A stretch of 14,666 bases of DNA. It comes from Bacteroidota bacterium (lineage in GTDB: Bacteria > Bacteroidota > Ignavibacteria > UBA10030 > UBA8401). Location of the stretch: NCBI GenBank assembly GCA_023229405.1, contig JALNZH010000063.1, forward strand, positions 1-14,666, in the 5' to 3' direction. Positions 1-7,813 of this stretch are shown in pieces (the first letter of the stretch is position 1; each line of letters opens with the position of its first letter). The translations under genes and the position numbers were made by a program. Below the pieces are notes generated by a model. It was not told where the DNA came from, ran no database searches, and saw only the letters and a program-made list of their open reading frames with translations.

Positions 1-48
1 TGAGATGTGGGAGGGAGTGAAATTTAGTGAGGATTGAGTGAGCTTTTT

Positions 49-68
49 CTCCTCCTACCAAGGGGGAG
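49..68. repeat. Imperfect hairpin in gene-free left end
   Basis: The arms CTCCTCCT (49-56) and AGGGGGAG (61-68) can pair over 8 bp with one G-T wobble around a 4-nt loop. A run of five T lies just before the hairpin rather than after it, so it is not a rightward terminator, and the other strand has only A after it. The purine-rich and pyrimidine-rich flanks look like a dispersed intergenic element, but only one copy is visible here. Apart from this hairpin and the promoter at 392-420, positions 1-445 hold only short unconvincing reading frames. Confidence 0.35.
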
Positions 69-391
69 ATACAGAGGGGGGGCTGAAATCATGAAGAGAC
101 TTTTGATGGTGTTTTTTGCCATCTACGGGCAAGTGTGAACTGGATTCATCGCGCGCGTTACATTTCGCAAGGGGTTCTTGTGCTTCTTTTCTTGTGCCGA
201 CCAAATCTTTATACCATGTCGGCATTCCTTCGGAACCCCGTCAAGAAAAGGAGGAATAAATTTTTCTCTTGTATGATGTATTTTGGACAAGTATGACCCG
301 GTATAATGAAGAGATATTCGGAAACTGATTGTCACCCCGAGAACTGGCACCTCCTATAAACTAGTATCATTGAAACATTGAAAACTGTTCA

Positions 392-420
392 TTGATAACA
401 ATCATGCATTGATGTATATT
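392..420 (+). promoter_or_regulatory. Promoter of the S8 protease gene
   Basis: TTGATA (392-397) and TATATT (415-420) are separated by exactly 17 nt. Read in the Bacteroidota scheme, this is TTG, 20 nt, then TATATTTA (415-422), close to the -7 consensus TAnnTTTG. A strong Shine-Dalgarno AAGGAG follows at 430-435, 10 nt before the ATG at 446. The 5' leader would therefore be only about 20 nt. The position and spacing fit the gene well, but the transcription start is inferred. Confidence 0.5.
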
Positions 421-445
421 TATTAAAATAAGGAGCATATACTCA

Positions 446-2452
446 ATGAAACGGTTGCTAAGCGTCTGTTTGATGGTTGTCGTATCAATGCTTTCCGCAA
501 ACGATACACCGCAAAAATTTTGGATCTACTTCACCGCAAAAGAACACATCGCATTCTCTAAAACATCGTCGCCGGCAGAGCTTGCCGCAGTAACCGGAAT
601 TTCCGAACGCGCATTGCATCGCAGAGCGAAAATGTCATCGACACTCATCACCGTAGACGATCTTCCGGTTCAGCAATCGTTCTTAACTCAACTAAAAGAA
701 CGAGGCATTGCGGTCCAAAATACGTCGCGTTGGTTCAATGCAGCAACAGCATATCTGACGAATGCACAGCGTGTTCAGTTGCAGTTGCTTCCGTTCATCC
801 GTTCGGTGGAACCGGTGGCAACATTCAAGCGCAAGGATGTTCCGCAAATCGAATCCGCTCAACGGTCGTTCTCCAAACAGTCAGCAAATAAATATTCGTA
901 CGGATTTTCCGAAACACAGATGAATCTGATGAATGCGATTGCCGTACACAATATTGGAATTTCGGGACGAGGTGTATTGGTGGGAATGCTCGATACCGGA
1001 TTTCGATGGAAGATTCACGACGCATTAAAGAATTTAAAAGTGATTGCAGAATACGATTTTATTCAGAAGGACAGTGTTACAGCCAATGAAGCAGGCGACA
1101 GTTGGGATCAGGACTCGCATGGGACTTCTTGCATGTCGTTGGTTGGTGGGTATAAAGAAGGGACATTAGTCAGCTCAGCATTTAACGCGCAGTTCATTCT
1201 TGGCAAAACAGAATATGTTCCTACGGAAACGAATGTGGAAGAAGATAACTGGGTAGCAGCAATCGAATGGATGGAATCGATGGGTGTGGATGTTGTGAGC
1301 AGTTCGCTCGGTTATAAAGTGTTTGATGCAGGGCAAAAAAGTTATATTTATGCAGACATGAATGGAAAAACGGCAACAACTTCCATTGCCGCCACCATCG
1401 CTGCTCGCAAAGGTGTTGTTGTCTGTAACGCAATGGGGAATGAAGGGTCGGGCGCAACACCGCCGTCGATCACAACGCCGGCTGATGCAGACAGTATTGT
1501 TTCTGTCGGTGCAGTACAGAGTAGTGGAGTGGTTGCTTCGTTCAGCTCGAATGGTCCCACTAGTGATGAGCGGAGAAAACCGGATGTCTCAGCCCAGGGC
1601 GTGTCGGTGTATGCATCAGTACCTTCCGGCGGTTTTACCGGTGGATTTGGCGGAACCTCCGCGGCAACGCCGTTAACTGCCGGAGTCGCAGCAATGATCC
1701 TCTCTGCTCGGCCGGAACTGACGCCGCTTCAGGTAATTAATGCTCTTCACGCTACAGCAAGTATTGCATTGAAGCCGGATAATACCATCGGATGGGGGAT
1801 TGTCAATGCATACAAAGCGGTGCTCTATAATGGAATGGTAATCGGAACCGACCCGGAAATTTCCATTTCACAGAGCAATGAATATACAATCAGCGCGTAC
1901 GTTGTTTCGAAAGACACTGTCAATAAAGATTCCGTCCGGCTGTTGTATACGCTGAATGATGGATCGGTATTCTCTTCCATTCAAATGGTCTTAACCGAAG
2001 TCGTCGATCAGGCGACCAATTCCGGAAAATATTCTGCCGTTATTCCCGCAACGGCTTCCGCCCCGAAATTTTACATACGCGCCGTTGATGCCGCCAATGC
2101 TCCGCGAACAAGTCCATACAATGCGCCAACCAATATTTATGATGCAAAAAACGGAACGCTGAATGTTGGTAAACGGGATGAAGTTCCTTCGGCATTTTTA
2201 TTGCACCAAAATTACCCTAATCCATTTAATCCGTCCACGATGATTACGTACGATGTGCCGGTGACCGGATTTGTTTCATTATCTGTGTTCGATGTATTGG
2301 GCCGCGAAGTACGCACCTTGGTGCAGGAAGTACAAACGCCCCGTACCTATTTCGTCCGTTTTTCCGCCGACGGTCTTGCCAGCGGAGTCTATTTGTATCG
2401 GCTGCAGTTAAATAATCATATTCAAACCAATCGAATGATGTTGAGAAAATAA
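446..2452 (+). CDS. Secreted subtilisin-like (S8) serine protease with type IX sorting domain
   Basis: This 668-residue protein is a predicted extracellular endopeptidase. A signal peptide covers about residues 1-18. Residues 20-130 resemble an inhibitor-like propeptide. The peptidase domain spans about 170-460, with the catalytic triad D183 (MLDTGF), H225 (DSHGTSC) and S405 (GGTSAATP), and N332 (AMGNEG) as the likely oxyanion-hole residue. About 110 residues of probable beta-sandwich follow. Residues 584-668 form a Por secretion C-terminal sorting domain, with the YPNPFNPST motif and a GVYLYRL strand. In families with this domain the protein is exported by the Sec system, carried across the outer membrane by the type IX system, and the domain is removed. 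The start is fixed by AAGGAG 10 nt upstream. The gene is monocistronic, with a promoter before it and a terminator after it. The substrate is unknown. Confidence 0.93.
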   Translation: MKRLLSVCLMVVVSMLSANDTPQKFWIYFTAKEHIAFSKTSSPAELAAVTGISERALHRRAKMSSTLITVDDLPVQQSFLTQLKERGIAVQNTSRWFNAATAYLTNAQRVQLQLLPFIRSVEPVATFKRKDVPQIESAQRSFSKQSANKYSYGFSETQMNLMNAIAVHNIGISGRGVLVGMLDTGFRWKIHDALKNLKVIAEYDFIQKDSVTANEAGDSWDQDSHGTSCMSLVGGYKEGTLVSSAFNAQFILGKTEYVPTETNVEEDNWVAAIEWMESMGVDVVSSSLGYKVFDAGQKSYIYADMNGKTATTSIAATIAARKGVVVCNAMGNEGSGATPPSITTPADADSIVSVGAVQSSGVVASFSSNGPTSDERRKPDVSAQGVSVYASVPSGGFTGGFGGTSAATPLTAGVAAMILSARPELTPLQVINALHATASIALKPDNTIGWGIVNAYKAVLYNGMVIGTDPEISISQSNEYTISAYVVSKDTVNKDSVRLLYTLNDGSVFSSIQMVLTEVVDQATNSGKYSAVIPATASAPKFYIRAVDAANAPRTSPYNAPTNIYDAKNGTLNVGKRDEVPSAFLLHQNYPNPFNPSTMITYDVPVTGFVSLSVFDVLGREVRTLVQEVQTPRTYFVRFSADGLASGVYLYRLQLNNHIQTNRMMLRK

Positions 2453-2547
2453 TAGTCGGAGAATTTCGGTTTTCAGCATCTTTCCAGACGAATTATTCAG
2501 TGCGAAGTCCGGAAAACAATTGGCGTAGTTTTCCGAATTAAATTTTT

Positions 2548-2577
2548 ATCCCCAATCCATTGGTCTTGGGGATTTTT
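2548..2577 (+). terminator. Rho-independent terminator after the S8 protease gene
   Basis: ATCCCCAA (2548-2555) pairs perfectly with TTGGGGAT (2566-2573) over 8 bp around a 10-nt loop, and is followed by T residues to 2577. It lies about 95 nt after the protease stop codon. It also ends only about 20 nt before the ATG of the next gene, which leaves little room for a separate promoter there. Confidence 0.75.
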
Positions 2578-2596
2578 ATTGTACATTTACCGGTAT

Positions 2597-4747
2597 ATGA
2601 ATCTCTCGTTTCACACTCCGCTGTATATCGTCATTCTGCTTGTTTGTATATCCTTTGTGGTATCCTATTTCCTGTATCGTTATACGGTTCCCACAGTGTC
2701 GACGGCAAAACGGATTCTGCTGGTGTTTCTGCGCGGAGCGGCGTTGTCGTTTATTCTTTTGGCGCTGTGCGAACCGTTATTCCAACTCTTCTTTACAGAA
2801 GAAAAAAAACCGGTCATTGCAATTCTTGCAGACAATTCATTAAGCATGACGCAAAACGATGGAACGGGAGACAGAACGGCGATCCTCTTATCAGTGCTTC
2901 GCGCCGAAGGCGTAAAAAAACTTACATCATCGGCGGATGTTCGCTTTTTTTCTTTTTCACATTTGGTACAACCGCTTCATCCCGAGTCGCTTACGGTGAA
3001 CGGCGGCACAACGAACATCTCCGGTGCGTTGCAATCTTCGCTTCGATCGATCGATGGGCTACAGGGAATCATATTGCTTTCGGATGGAAATTATAACACC
3101 GGAGCGAATCCCCTGTACGATGCAGAAAAGAGCCGGACTCCGATCTTCACCGTAGGAATCGGCGACACCATCGAACAAAAAGATATTGTGGTTTCTAAAC
3201 TGATCACCAATACCATCAGCTATGTCGATGCAGCTGTTCCTGTGGATGCAACGGTAAAAACTTCTGGTATTTCGAATCGTGCTGTCACGGCATCTTTATT
3301 TGAGGATGGAAAGAAAATTGATGAACGGTTGATCAGGGTTAATACACCGTCGGGTGTTTCAGAAACGCCGGTTCAATTTTCGTATGTGCCGAAAACGGAC
3401 GGGTCGAAAAAATTGACGGTATCTGTTTCCGGAGAAGAAGGAGAACTGACAATAAAAAATAACAGCCGGTCTGTGCTGGTAAAAGTGTTAAAAAATAGAA
3501 TGTGTATTACTGTCATTGCCGGTTCCGTCAGTCCAGATGTGGCGACAGTAATGCAAACGCTGGATGCGGATGCGAATATCGAAGCCCGTCTTTTTTATCA
3601 GTTGCCGAACGGCGCATTCCATTCGAGGAAAAAAGAACAGGAATTACAGTCGGCGCTTGCAGACGCCGATGCTGTCATTATGATCGGATTTCCGACATCC
3701 ACAACAACGGCTGCATCTGTCGACATGATACGGCAATCGGTTATCACACGCACAGTTTCCATATTATTTATTGCCGGCCGGTTGTTAGATTTGCAGAAAG
3801 TCCGGTCAATGGAAGTGTTGTTCCCATTCACCGTAACATCGGAACGAATGGAAGAACAAATGGTTCTTCCCTCCATTGTTACAAAATTCAAATTTCATCA
3901 ACTGTTGCAGAATGAAAAAACATCGTGGGATAAACTTCCTCCGGTGTTCTATTCACTCCCAACGTTTAGCGCAAAACCGGAAGCGCAAACTATGGCAGCG
4001 GTAAAAATTCAGAATGTCCTGTTGACGAATCCGTTCTTTCTCGTCAGGAATATCGGCACAACAAAGTCCGCAGCGCTGCTTGGTTATGGAATTCACCGTT
4101 GGAAAGTTCTCGCGGGTTCTGCCGACGAAACGAAAGGTTTTTTCGTAACATGGTTCTCATCGCTGGTGCGGTGGCTGTCAACACGCGAGCAGGATAAATT
4201 TCTCCGTGTTGAACCCCTGAAAGAATTTTTTTCGCAAGGGGAGCGGATCGATTTTTCCGGGCAGGTGAATAATGAAAGTTACCAACCGGTGGATAATGCG
4301 GATGTGCAACTGACGCTTCGACCCATGAGCGGTGCCGACCGGTTCGAAACAACGTTACATGCGCTCGGCTCTGGATTGTATGAAGGATCGTTTGACGGAC
4401 TTTCGGAAGGGGAGTATCTTTATTCTGCTGTAGCAGTGCACGCAGGAGATACGCTCGGCTCAGTTTCCGGAAGAATCTCCGTTGGAGAGCAATCGATCGA
4501 GTTTGCCGAGACAAAGATGAACAAGGCGCTATTGCAACAAATTGCCGGCGCATCCGGCGGATTGTATTCCGATGCATCGGCGTTTGATCAATTGGCGGAA
4601 AATATTCTCGCACGTCAGGAGATGATGTCGCAGCGCCGTATCCGCACAAGCGAATTCGAACTCTGGACCATGCCCTCGTTTTTGGCCGTGATTGTGCTGC
4701 TATTCGGGATTGAATGGCTGGTGAGAAAACAGAGCGGGATGTTATAA
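2597..4747 (+). CDS. Membrane-anchored von Willebrand factor A (VWA) protein
   Basis: From the ATG at 2597 the protein has 716 residues; a TTG six codons earlier is less likely. Two N-terminal membrane helices (about 8-27 and 40-58) are followed by a VWA domain with a metal-ion-dependent adhesion site: D79-x-S81-x-S83 (DNSLS), T138/T139 (GGTTNIS) and D163 (LLSDGNYN). The long middle region looks beta-rich and should lie outside the membrane. A final helix (about 692-711) sits near the C-terminus. The architecture matches large uncharacterised Bacteroidota VWA membrane proteins related to the BatA/BatB type. It probably mediates metal-dependent protein binding at the envelope; the partner is unknown. 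No Shine-Dalgarno is visible. The DUF423 gene follows 17 nt after the stop, so the two are likely co-transcribed. Confidence 0.82.
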   Translation: MNLSFHTPLYIVILLVCISFVVSYFLYRYTVPTVSTAKRILLVFLRGAALSFILLALCEPLFQLFFTEEKKPVIAILADNSLSMTQNDGTGDRTAILLSVLRAEGVKKLTSSADVRFFSFSHLVQPLHPESLTVNGGTTNISGALQSSLRSIDGLQGIILLSDGNYNTGANPLYDAEKSRTPIFTVGIGDTIEQKDIVVSKLITNTISYVDAAVPVDATVKTSGISNRAVTASLFEDGKKIDERLIRVNTPSGVSETPVQFSYVPKTDGSKKLTVSVSGEEGELTIKNNSRSVLVKVLKNRMCITVIAGSVSPDVATVMQTLDADANIEARLFYQLPNGAFHSRKKEQELQSALADADAVIMIGFPTSTTTAASVDMIRQSVITRTVSILFIAGRLLDLQKVRSMEVLFPFTVTSERMEEQMVLPSIVTKFKFHQLLQNEKTSWDKLPPVFYSLPTFSAKPEAQTMAAVKIQNVLLTNPFFLVRNIGTTKSAALLGYGIHRWKVLAGSADETKGFFVTWFSSLVRWLSTREQDKFLRVEPLKEFFSQGERIDFSGQVNNESYQPVDNADVQLTLRPMSGADRFETTLHALGSGLYEGSFDGLSEGEYLYSAVAVHAGDTLGSVSGRISVGEQSIEFAETKMNKALLQQIAGASGGLYSDASAFDQLAENILARQEMMSQRRIRTSEFELWTMPSFLAVIVLLFGIEWLVRKQSGML

Positions 4748-4764
4748 CCATTGTATATCATTAC

Positions 4765-5154
4765 ATGACAAAACCGATTATGAAAAAAATATTTCTTTTA
4801 CTTGGTTCATTATTTGCGTTTTTTGGCGTTGCGCTTGGTGCATTCGGCGCGCACGGATTAAAACAATTCCTTCCACCGGAATCGCTCGTCACTTTCGAAA
4901 CGGCTGTGCGCTACCAAATGTATCATGCGTTTGCCATACTGATAGTTGCGTTATTAGCAGATCAATATCCCCGCATGGCTGTGGCGGGACGTTTATTCGG
5001 GATCGGGATTCTGTTGTTCAGCGGCAGTCTGTATGTAATGTCGACGACCGGCATCCGTTCATTCGGATTTATCACACCGATCGGCGGATTTTGTTTTCTA
5101 GCCGGCTGGTGGATCTTCTTCTTTACCGCTTTAAAAATAAAAAAGGAGAACTGA
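4765..5154 (+). CDS. DUF423 (YgdD-like) small integral membrane protein
   Basis: The protein has 129 residues from ATG 4765, or 124 from ATG 4780 (MKKIF), the more usual family N-terminus. An ATG at 4714 would overlap the VWA gene and add an unrelated polar stretch. There are four hydrophobic segments (about 8-27, 53-65, 74-92 and 102-122). Family hallmarks are GAFGAHGLK near residue 26, the R49-Y50-Q51-M52-Y53-H54-A55 block after the first helix, and a C-terminal GGxxFLAGW motif. The length is normal. The function of DUF423 proteins is not established. No Shine-Dalgarno is visible, so translation may be coupled to the VWA gene. The stop codon (5152-5154) lies inside a hairpin that acts as terminator for the opposite strand. 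Confidence 0.88.
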   Translation: MTKPIMKKIFLLLGSLFAFFGVALGAFGAHGLKQFLPPESLVTFETAVRYQMYHAFAILIVALLADQYPRMAVAGRLFGIGILLFSGSLYVMSTTGIRSFGFITPIGGFCFLAGWWIFFFTALKIKKEN

Positions 5155-5166
5155 ATCCAGTTCTCC
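5134..5166 (-). terminator. Terminator of the DUF3332 gene, overlapping the DUF423 stop
   Basis: GGAGAACTG (5145-5153) and CAGTTCTCC (5158-5166) form a perfect 9-bp stem with a 4-nt loop. On the minus strand the stem is followed by a T-rich tract (complement of 5134-5144), so it is a good intrinsic terminator for the leftward gene. On the plus strand the downstream sequence has no real T run, so rightward termination would be weak. Confidence 0.8.
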
Positions 5167-5218
5167 CGTTAATTGTAACCGATGGATGAATAATTATATC
5201 ACATCCATTATGTTTCCC

Positions 5219-5722
5219 TTATTGAGCATCCACCATAGCCATCATATCTGCTTTTGATTGAACACTTAAAACATTTCCTTTCATATCTTTTACTGTCATT
5301 GTACCGGAGTCATCAGATTCAACATACGCAATAGCAACACCCTGCTCATTCATCACAGTTGCTTTTCCGTTTACCATTCCGATGATGAATTTTTTATCAG
5401 CGTAACTGACAGTGATTTCCTTCTTTTCTGCATTAAACGCAACCTGAGATCCATCTTCCGATTTCAATACCGATGACATTGGATTGCTTCCAGTCCAGAA
5501 TTCGATAGAATTGAGAATAACAGAATCAATAAACCCGGCAACACCATACACAGGATAGCTGATTACAAGGTAAACTATTTCAATAACCCATTTATTGCCG
5601 AGAGATCCATTCCAATTGTACACTTTTTTTGTTAAAGCAAATGAGCCGTAACATCCAACAGACATCATGGCCATGGTTGCCACAAGAACCAATACGACCA
5701 TCTTTTTGAAGAACTTGTTCAT
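5219..5722 (-). CDS. DUF3332 family lipoprotein
   Basis: The 167-residue protein starts at ATG 5722, preceded by AGGAG, which rules out a 26-codon longer upstream start. The N-terminus is a hydrophobic signal ending in SVGC, with C24 as the probable lipidation site, directly followed by GSFAL. The family-typical block NKWVIEIVYLVISYPVYGVAGFIDSVILNSIEFWTG covers about residues 43-78 and includes two short hydrophobic stretches. The C-terminal part (about 86-167) looks like a beta-rich domain. DUF3332 proteins are widespread in Bacteroidota and have no established function. The gene stands alone, with a near-consensus promoter (5772-5800) and its own terminator (5134-5166), and is divergent from the ureohydrolase gene. 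Confidence 0.87.
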   Translation of the reverse strand: MNKFFKKMVVLVLVATMAMMSVGCYGSFALTKKVYNWNGSLGNKWVIEIVYLVISYPVYGVAGFIDSVILNSIEFWTGSNPMSSVLKSEDGSQVAFNAEKKEITVSYADKKFIIGMVNGKATVMNEQGVAIAYVESDDSGTMTVKDMKGNVLSVQSKADMMAMVDAQ

Positions 5723-5771
5723 GGTAACTCCTGTATATAGTTTGGGGAAAGGTGGGTTAGTTGCTGATGCG

Positions 5772-5800
5772 AGTATACTATTTTTATTGAATGATGGCAA
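5772..5800 (-). promoter_or_regulatory. Promoter of the DUF3332 gene
   Basis: On the minus strand, TTGCCA (5800-5795) and TATACT (5777-5772) are separated by exactly 17 nt. This would give a leader of about 43 nt before the ATG at 5722. The TTG-to-TA spacing is 20 nt, the same as in front of the S8 protease and S41 peptidase genes. Confidence 0.55.
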
Positions 5801-5908
5801 GCACTTTGAATAAAAATCGGTAATATTTTTATCGGGTGTAGTCGCGAATCCCCCGCGAGAAAAACTTTGCTTGCATCTTGCTTGAAGTTTCCTAATTTTA
5901 AAAGTGCT

Positions 5909-6883
5909 ATGAGCACCATCTTTAAATATCTTACACCGCCGGACGATTCCGTATTCTTTTCGCGCAATGACGCAACCGATCCCCGTATGGGAGATCGTGT
6001 ATTGTACGGCGAAAAGAATTTTTCGAATGATATCACCATTGGCATCGTCGGCGTACCAGTTGATGATGGGGTGAAACGTAATGGCGGCCGTATCGGCGCC
6101 AAAGGCGGACCCGAAGCAATTCGTAAAGAATTTTATAAACGGACGGCATTTGTTATCGGAAAGGAAAAATCCCCTTCATCAGTCCCTGTATTCGATTTTG
6201 GAGATGTAAAGGCGGGAAAGACTCTTGAAGAGACGCACGAAATACTAGAAGATGTGGTGCACACGCTTGTCTCCGCAGGTGTTGTCCCGATTGTGTTGGG
6301 CGGAGGGCATGATATTGCTTATCCGAATTTCCTCGGATTCTCAAAGGATAAAAAAAACGTTGGCGTGATCAATATTGATACACATTTGGATTACCGTAAA
6401 CCGATTCCAAAACGGAACAGCGGCACTTCGTTTCGTCAGATGCTGGATCATCATATGAGCCCGCTGAATGCGATGAACCTAGTGGAGATCGGTATTCAGT
6501 CGTTTGCAAATTCTGCCGATCATTATTCCGAGCTGATCGAACGCGGCGCAACGGTTTTTTCGCTGCGCGACGTGCGAGCGGACGGAATTGCAAAAGTGCT
6601 GGAACTGGCGTACGAACTCGCGACATCCTCCACGGATGCGCTGTATATGAGTTTCGATCTGGATGCCGTGCACAGTGCGGATGCGCCGGGAGTGAGTGCA
6701 CCACTTCCCACCGGACTGACGCCGGAAGAATTTCTCACGGCAGCACTGTTTGCCGGTAAACGGCGGAAAACAAAACTGATCGATATCGTGGAAATGAATC
6801 CCAAATACGATGTCGATGGACGCACCGCAAAACTTGCCGCTCTGGCAATGATGTATTTTCTTACCGGTATCGCTAATCGCTGA
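5909..6883 (+). CDS. hutG: Formimidoylglutamase-type ureohydrolase (arginase/agmatinase superfamily)
   Basis: The 324-residue protein belongs to the binuclear manganese ureohydrolase superfamily, which hydrolyses guanidino or formimino groups. The metal-binding motifs are intact: GGGHD (H134), NIDTHLD (D157, H159, D161) and SFDLD (D250, D252), plus E295 in DIVEMNP. GVKRNGGRIGAKGGPEAIR near residues 54-72 and DAPGVSAP near 258-265 are more like formimidoylglutamase (histidine degradation, to glutamate and formamide) than arginase. The substrate is assigned by motif style only, and no other hut gene is visible. ATG 5909 was chosen over a TTG 14 codons upstream. There is no Shine-Dalgarno, and TAATTTTA (5893-5900) lies so close that the message may be nearly leaderless. 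Confidence 0.85.
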   Translation: MSTIFKYLTPPDDSVFFSRNDATDPRMGDRVLYGEKNFSNDITIGIVGVPVDDGVKRNGGRIGAKGGPEAIRKEFYKRTAFVIGKEKSPSSVPVFDFGDVKAGKTLEETHEILEDVVHTLVSAGVVPIVLGGGHDIAYPNFLGFSKDKKNVGVINIDTHLDYRKPIPKRNSGTSFRQMLDHHMSPLNAMNLVEIGIQSFANSADHYSELIERGATVFSLRDVRADGIAKVLELAYELATSSTDALYMSFDLDAVHSADAPGVSAPLPTGLTPEEFLTAALFAGKRRKTKLIDIVEMNPKYDVDGRTAKLAALAMMYFLTGIANR

Positions 6884-7000
6884 TTTTCCACTGCAGTTTC
6901 TTCGTTCAATCTCTTCCGAGTTAGTCGTCGATGAATATCTGATGAGAAATTATTGTATCTTGTTAAGAGTTGACCAATCGACAATGAAGTGGAGAGAACT

Positions 7001-7240
7001 ATGGCCGAACAACAAACTATCGAATTACGCTGCAGCAAGAATCCGGATGGAAAATATAACGCAAGGACATTTGTGAACGGGAGGGAACTGAAAGGGAAGG
7101 AATTCAGCGTGAACCGGGGAGATCAATTCTCACTAGTGCTTGTCTATCACCAGATCAAAAAACAGTACTCCGACGGCCAGATTCACATTAAAGGATTGGA
7201 TAAGAACGCCGAGATGAATATCATTCACTCGGAATTATAG
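7001..7240 (+). CDS. Small protein of unknown function (79 residues)
   Basis: I do not recognise this protein. ATG 7001 is preceded by GGAGAG (6991-6996); an in-frame GTG at 6989 overlaps that site and is less likely. The protein has no signal peptide, membrane helix or cysteine pair. It contains one cysteine (C11) and several stretches of alternating polar and hydrophobic residues (TIELRC, EFSVNRGDQFSLVLVY, GQIHIKG) that suggest a small cytoplasmic beta-sheet domain. It stands alone between the ureohydrolase gene and a convergent gene. The good Shine-Dalgarno and protein-like composition support it as real. Confidence 0.65.
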   Translation: MAEQQTIELRCSKNPDGKYNARTFVNGRELKGKEFSVNRGDQFSLVLVYHQIKKQYSDGQIHIKGLDKNAEMNIIHSEL

Positions 7241-7258
7241 TTGGTACCCGAGATCTCA

Positions 7259-7289
7259 TTTAACCCACGTCGTACGATGTGGGCTAAAT
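7259..7289. terminator. Hairpin between convergent genes, possible terminator
   Basis: CCCAC (7264-7268) pairs with GTGGG (7279-7283). The inner bases form a further short palindrome (CGTACG), and the flanks TTTA and TAAA extend the arms past one mismatch. There is no T run on either strand, so it is a weak candidate for shared termination of the two convergent genes. Confidence 0.4.
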
Positions 7290-7298
7290 ACCATCGGA

Positions 7299-7619
7299 TC
7301 AACTGTTGCCGGGAGGATTGTAATTGCCGACAAGATCGGACTCGATGTTCAGCCGCTTCTTCTTGTCTTCTTCAAAATGAACGCAGATGCAATTGGCGTC
7401 AAAACGGGTGAAGAATTGATCTTTTAATCCATCGAATTGTTTACCGAGATTATCGGTTTGTCCCACGAAAATGTGCTTATGTGAAACTTTGTTCATCTCA
7501 TCGGTTGAACGGTGCGTGATAACATACACGGCAGCATCCTGTTTAAACAATGTCGTCATCGGGTGAATGGCGAACGAATATTTCTTTCCTGACTCTCCGC
7601 GAAACGCTATTTGTGCCAT
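7299..7619 (-). CDS. Small degenerate GIY-YIG-like protein
   Basis: The 106-residue protein starts at ATG 7619, preceded by AGGAGA; an upstream in-frame start would ignore this site. The layout resembles the GIY-YIG nuclease fold: a GIY-like strand AVYVIT (30-35), a YIG-like strand HIFVGQTDN (49-57), a helix with E93 (IESDL) in the position of the catalytic glutamate, and a C-terminal NYNPPGN (99-105) like the final conserved asparagine motif. The catalytic arginine expected after the second strand is replaced by lysine/glutamine (LGKQF, 58-62), so nuclease activity is doubtful. Residues 1-28 form a separate short N-terminal segment. The family assignment is from motif order only. The gene is monocistronic. 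Confidence 0.7.
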   Translation of the reverse strand: MAQIAFRGESGKKYSFAIHPMTTLFKQDAAVYVITHRSTDEMNKVSHKHIFVGQTDNLGKQFDGLKDQFFTRFDANCICVHFEEDKKKRLNIESDLVGNYNPPGNS

Positions 7620-7760
7620 AATTCTCTCCTGTGTTACTAGTATCGTCATTTTTCACGCCAATTCCTACGAATGCCCGATAATACCAACAAAAGTGCAATC
7701 TTTTTACACCGATGCATTGGGAAAATTGTATGAAAGAAAATATTCAACAGCGTACAAAAG

Positions 7761-7790
7761 AAAACCCGAATCGTACCGACTTCGGGTTTT
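7761..7790. terminator. Bidirectional terminator after the exported protein gene
   Basis: AAAACCCGAA (7761-7770) is the exact reverse complement of TTCGGGTTTT (7781-7790), giving a 10-bp stem with a 10-nt loop. T runs are present on both strands, and the minus strand continues with CTTTT. It lies about 24 nt past the stop codon of the leftward gene at 7814. Confidence 0.75.
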
Positions 7791-7813
7791 GTGTGGAGGA
7801 GGAGACCGCAGAG

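Noticed and set aside
91..138. ATG followed by a 15-residue hydrophobic stretch (MKRLLMVFFAIYGQV) with a purine-rich site upstream
   Set aside because: Resembles the start of a signal peptide but stops at once and has no continuation in another frame that I can recognise.
123..350. 75-codon leftward reading frame in the gene-free left end
   Set aside because: No Shine-Dalgarno, no recognisable domain, low-complexity basic composition; more likely chance.
331..360. Sequence GTCACCCCGAGAACT resembling half of a REP-like palindrome
   Set aside because: The matching second half is missing, so no hairpin forms.
4044..4751. 235-codon leftward frame across the VWA gene
   Set aside because: Antisense shadow of a well-supported gene; arginine- and serine-rich with no domain.
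6523..7038. 171-codon leftward frame across the end of the ureohydrolase gene
   Set aside because: Antisense to conserved metal-binding motifs; serine-rich shadow frame.
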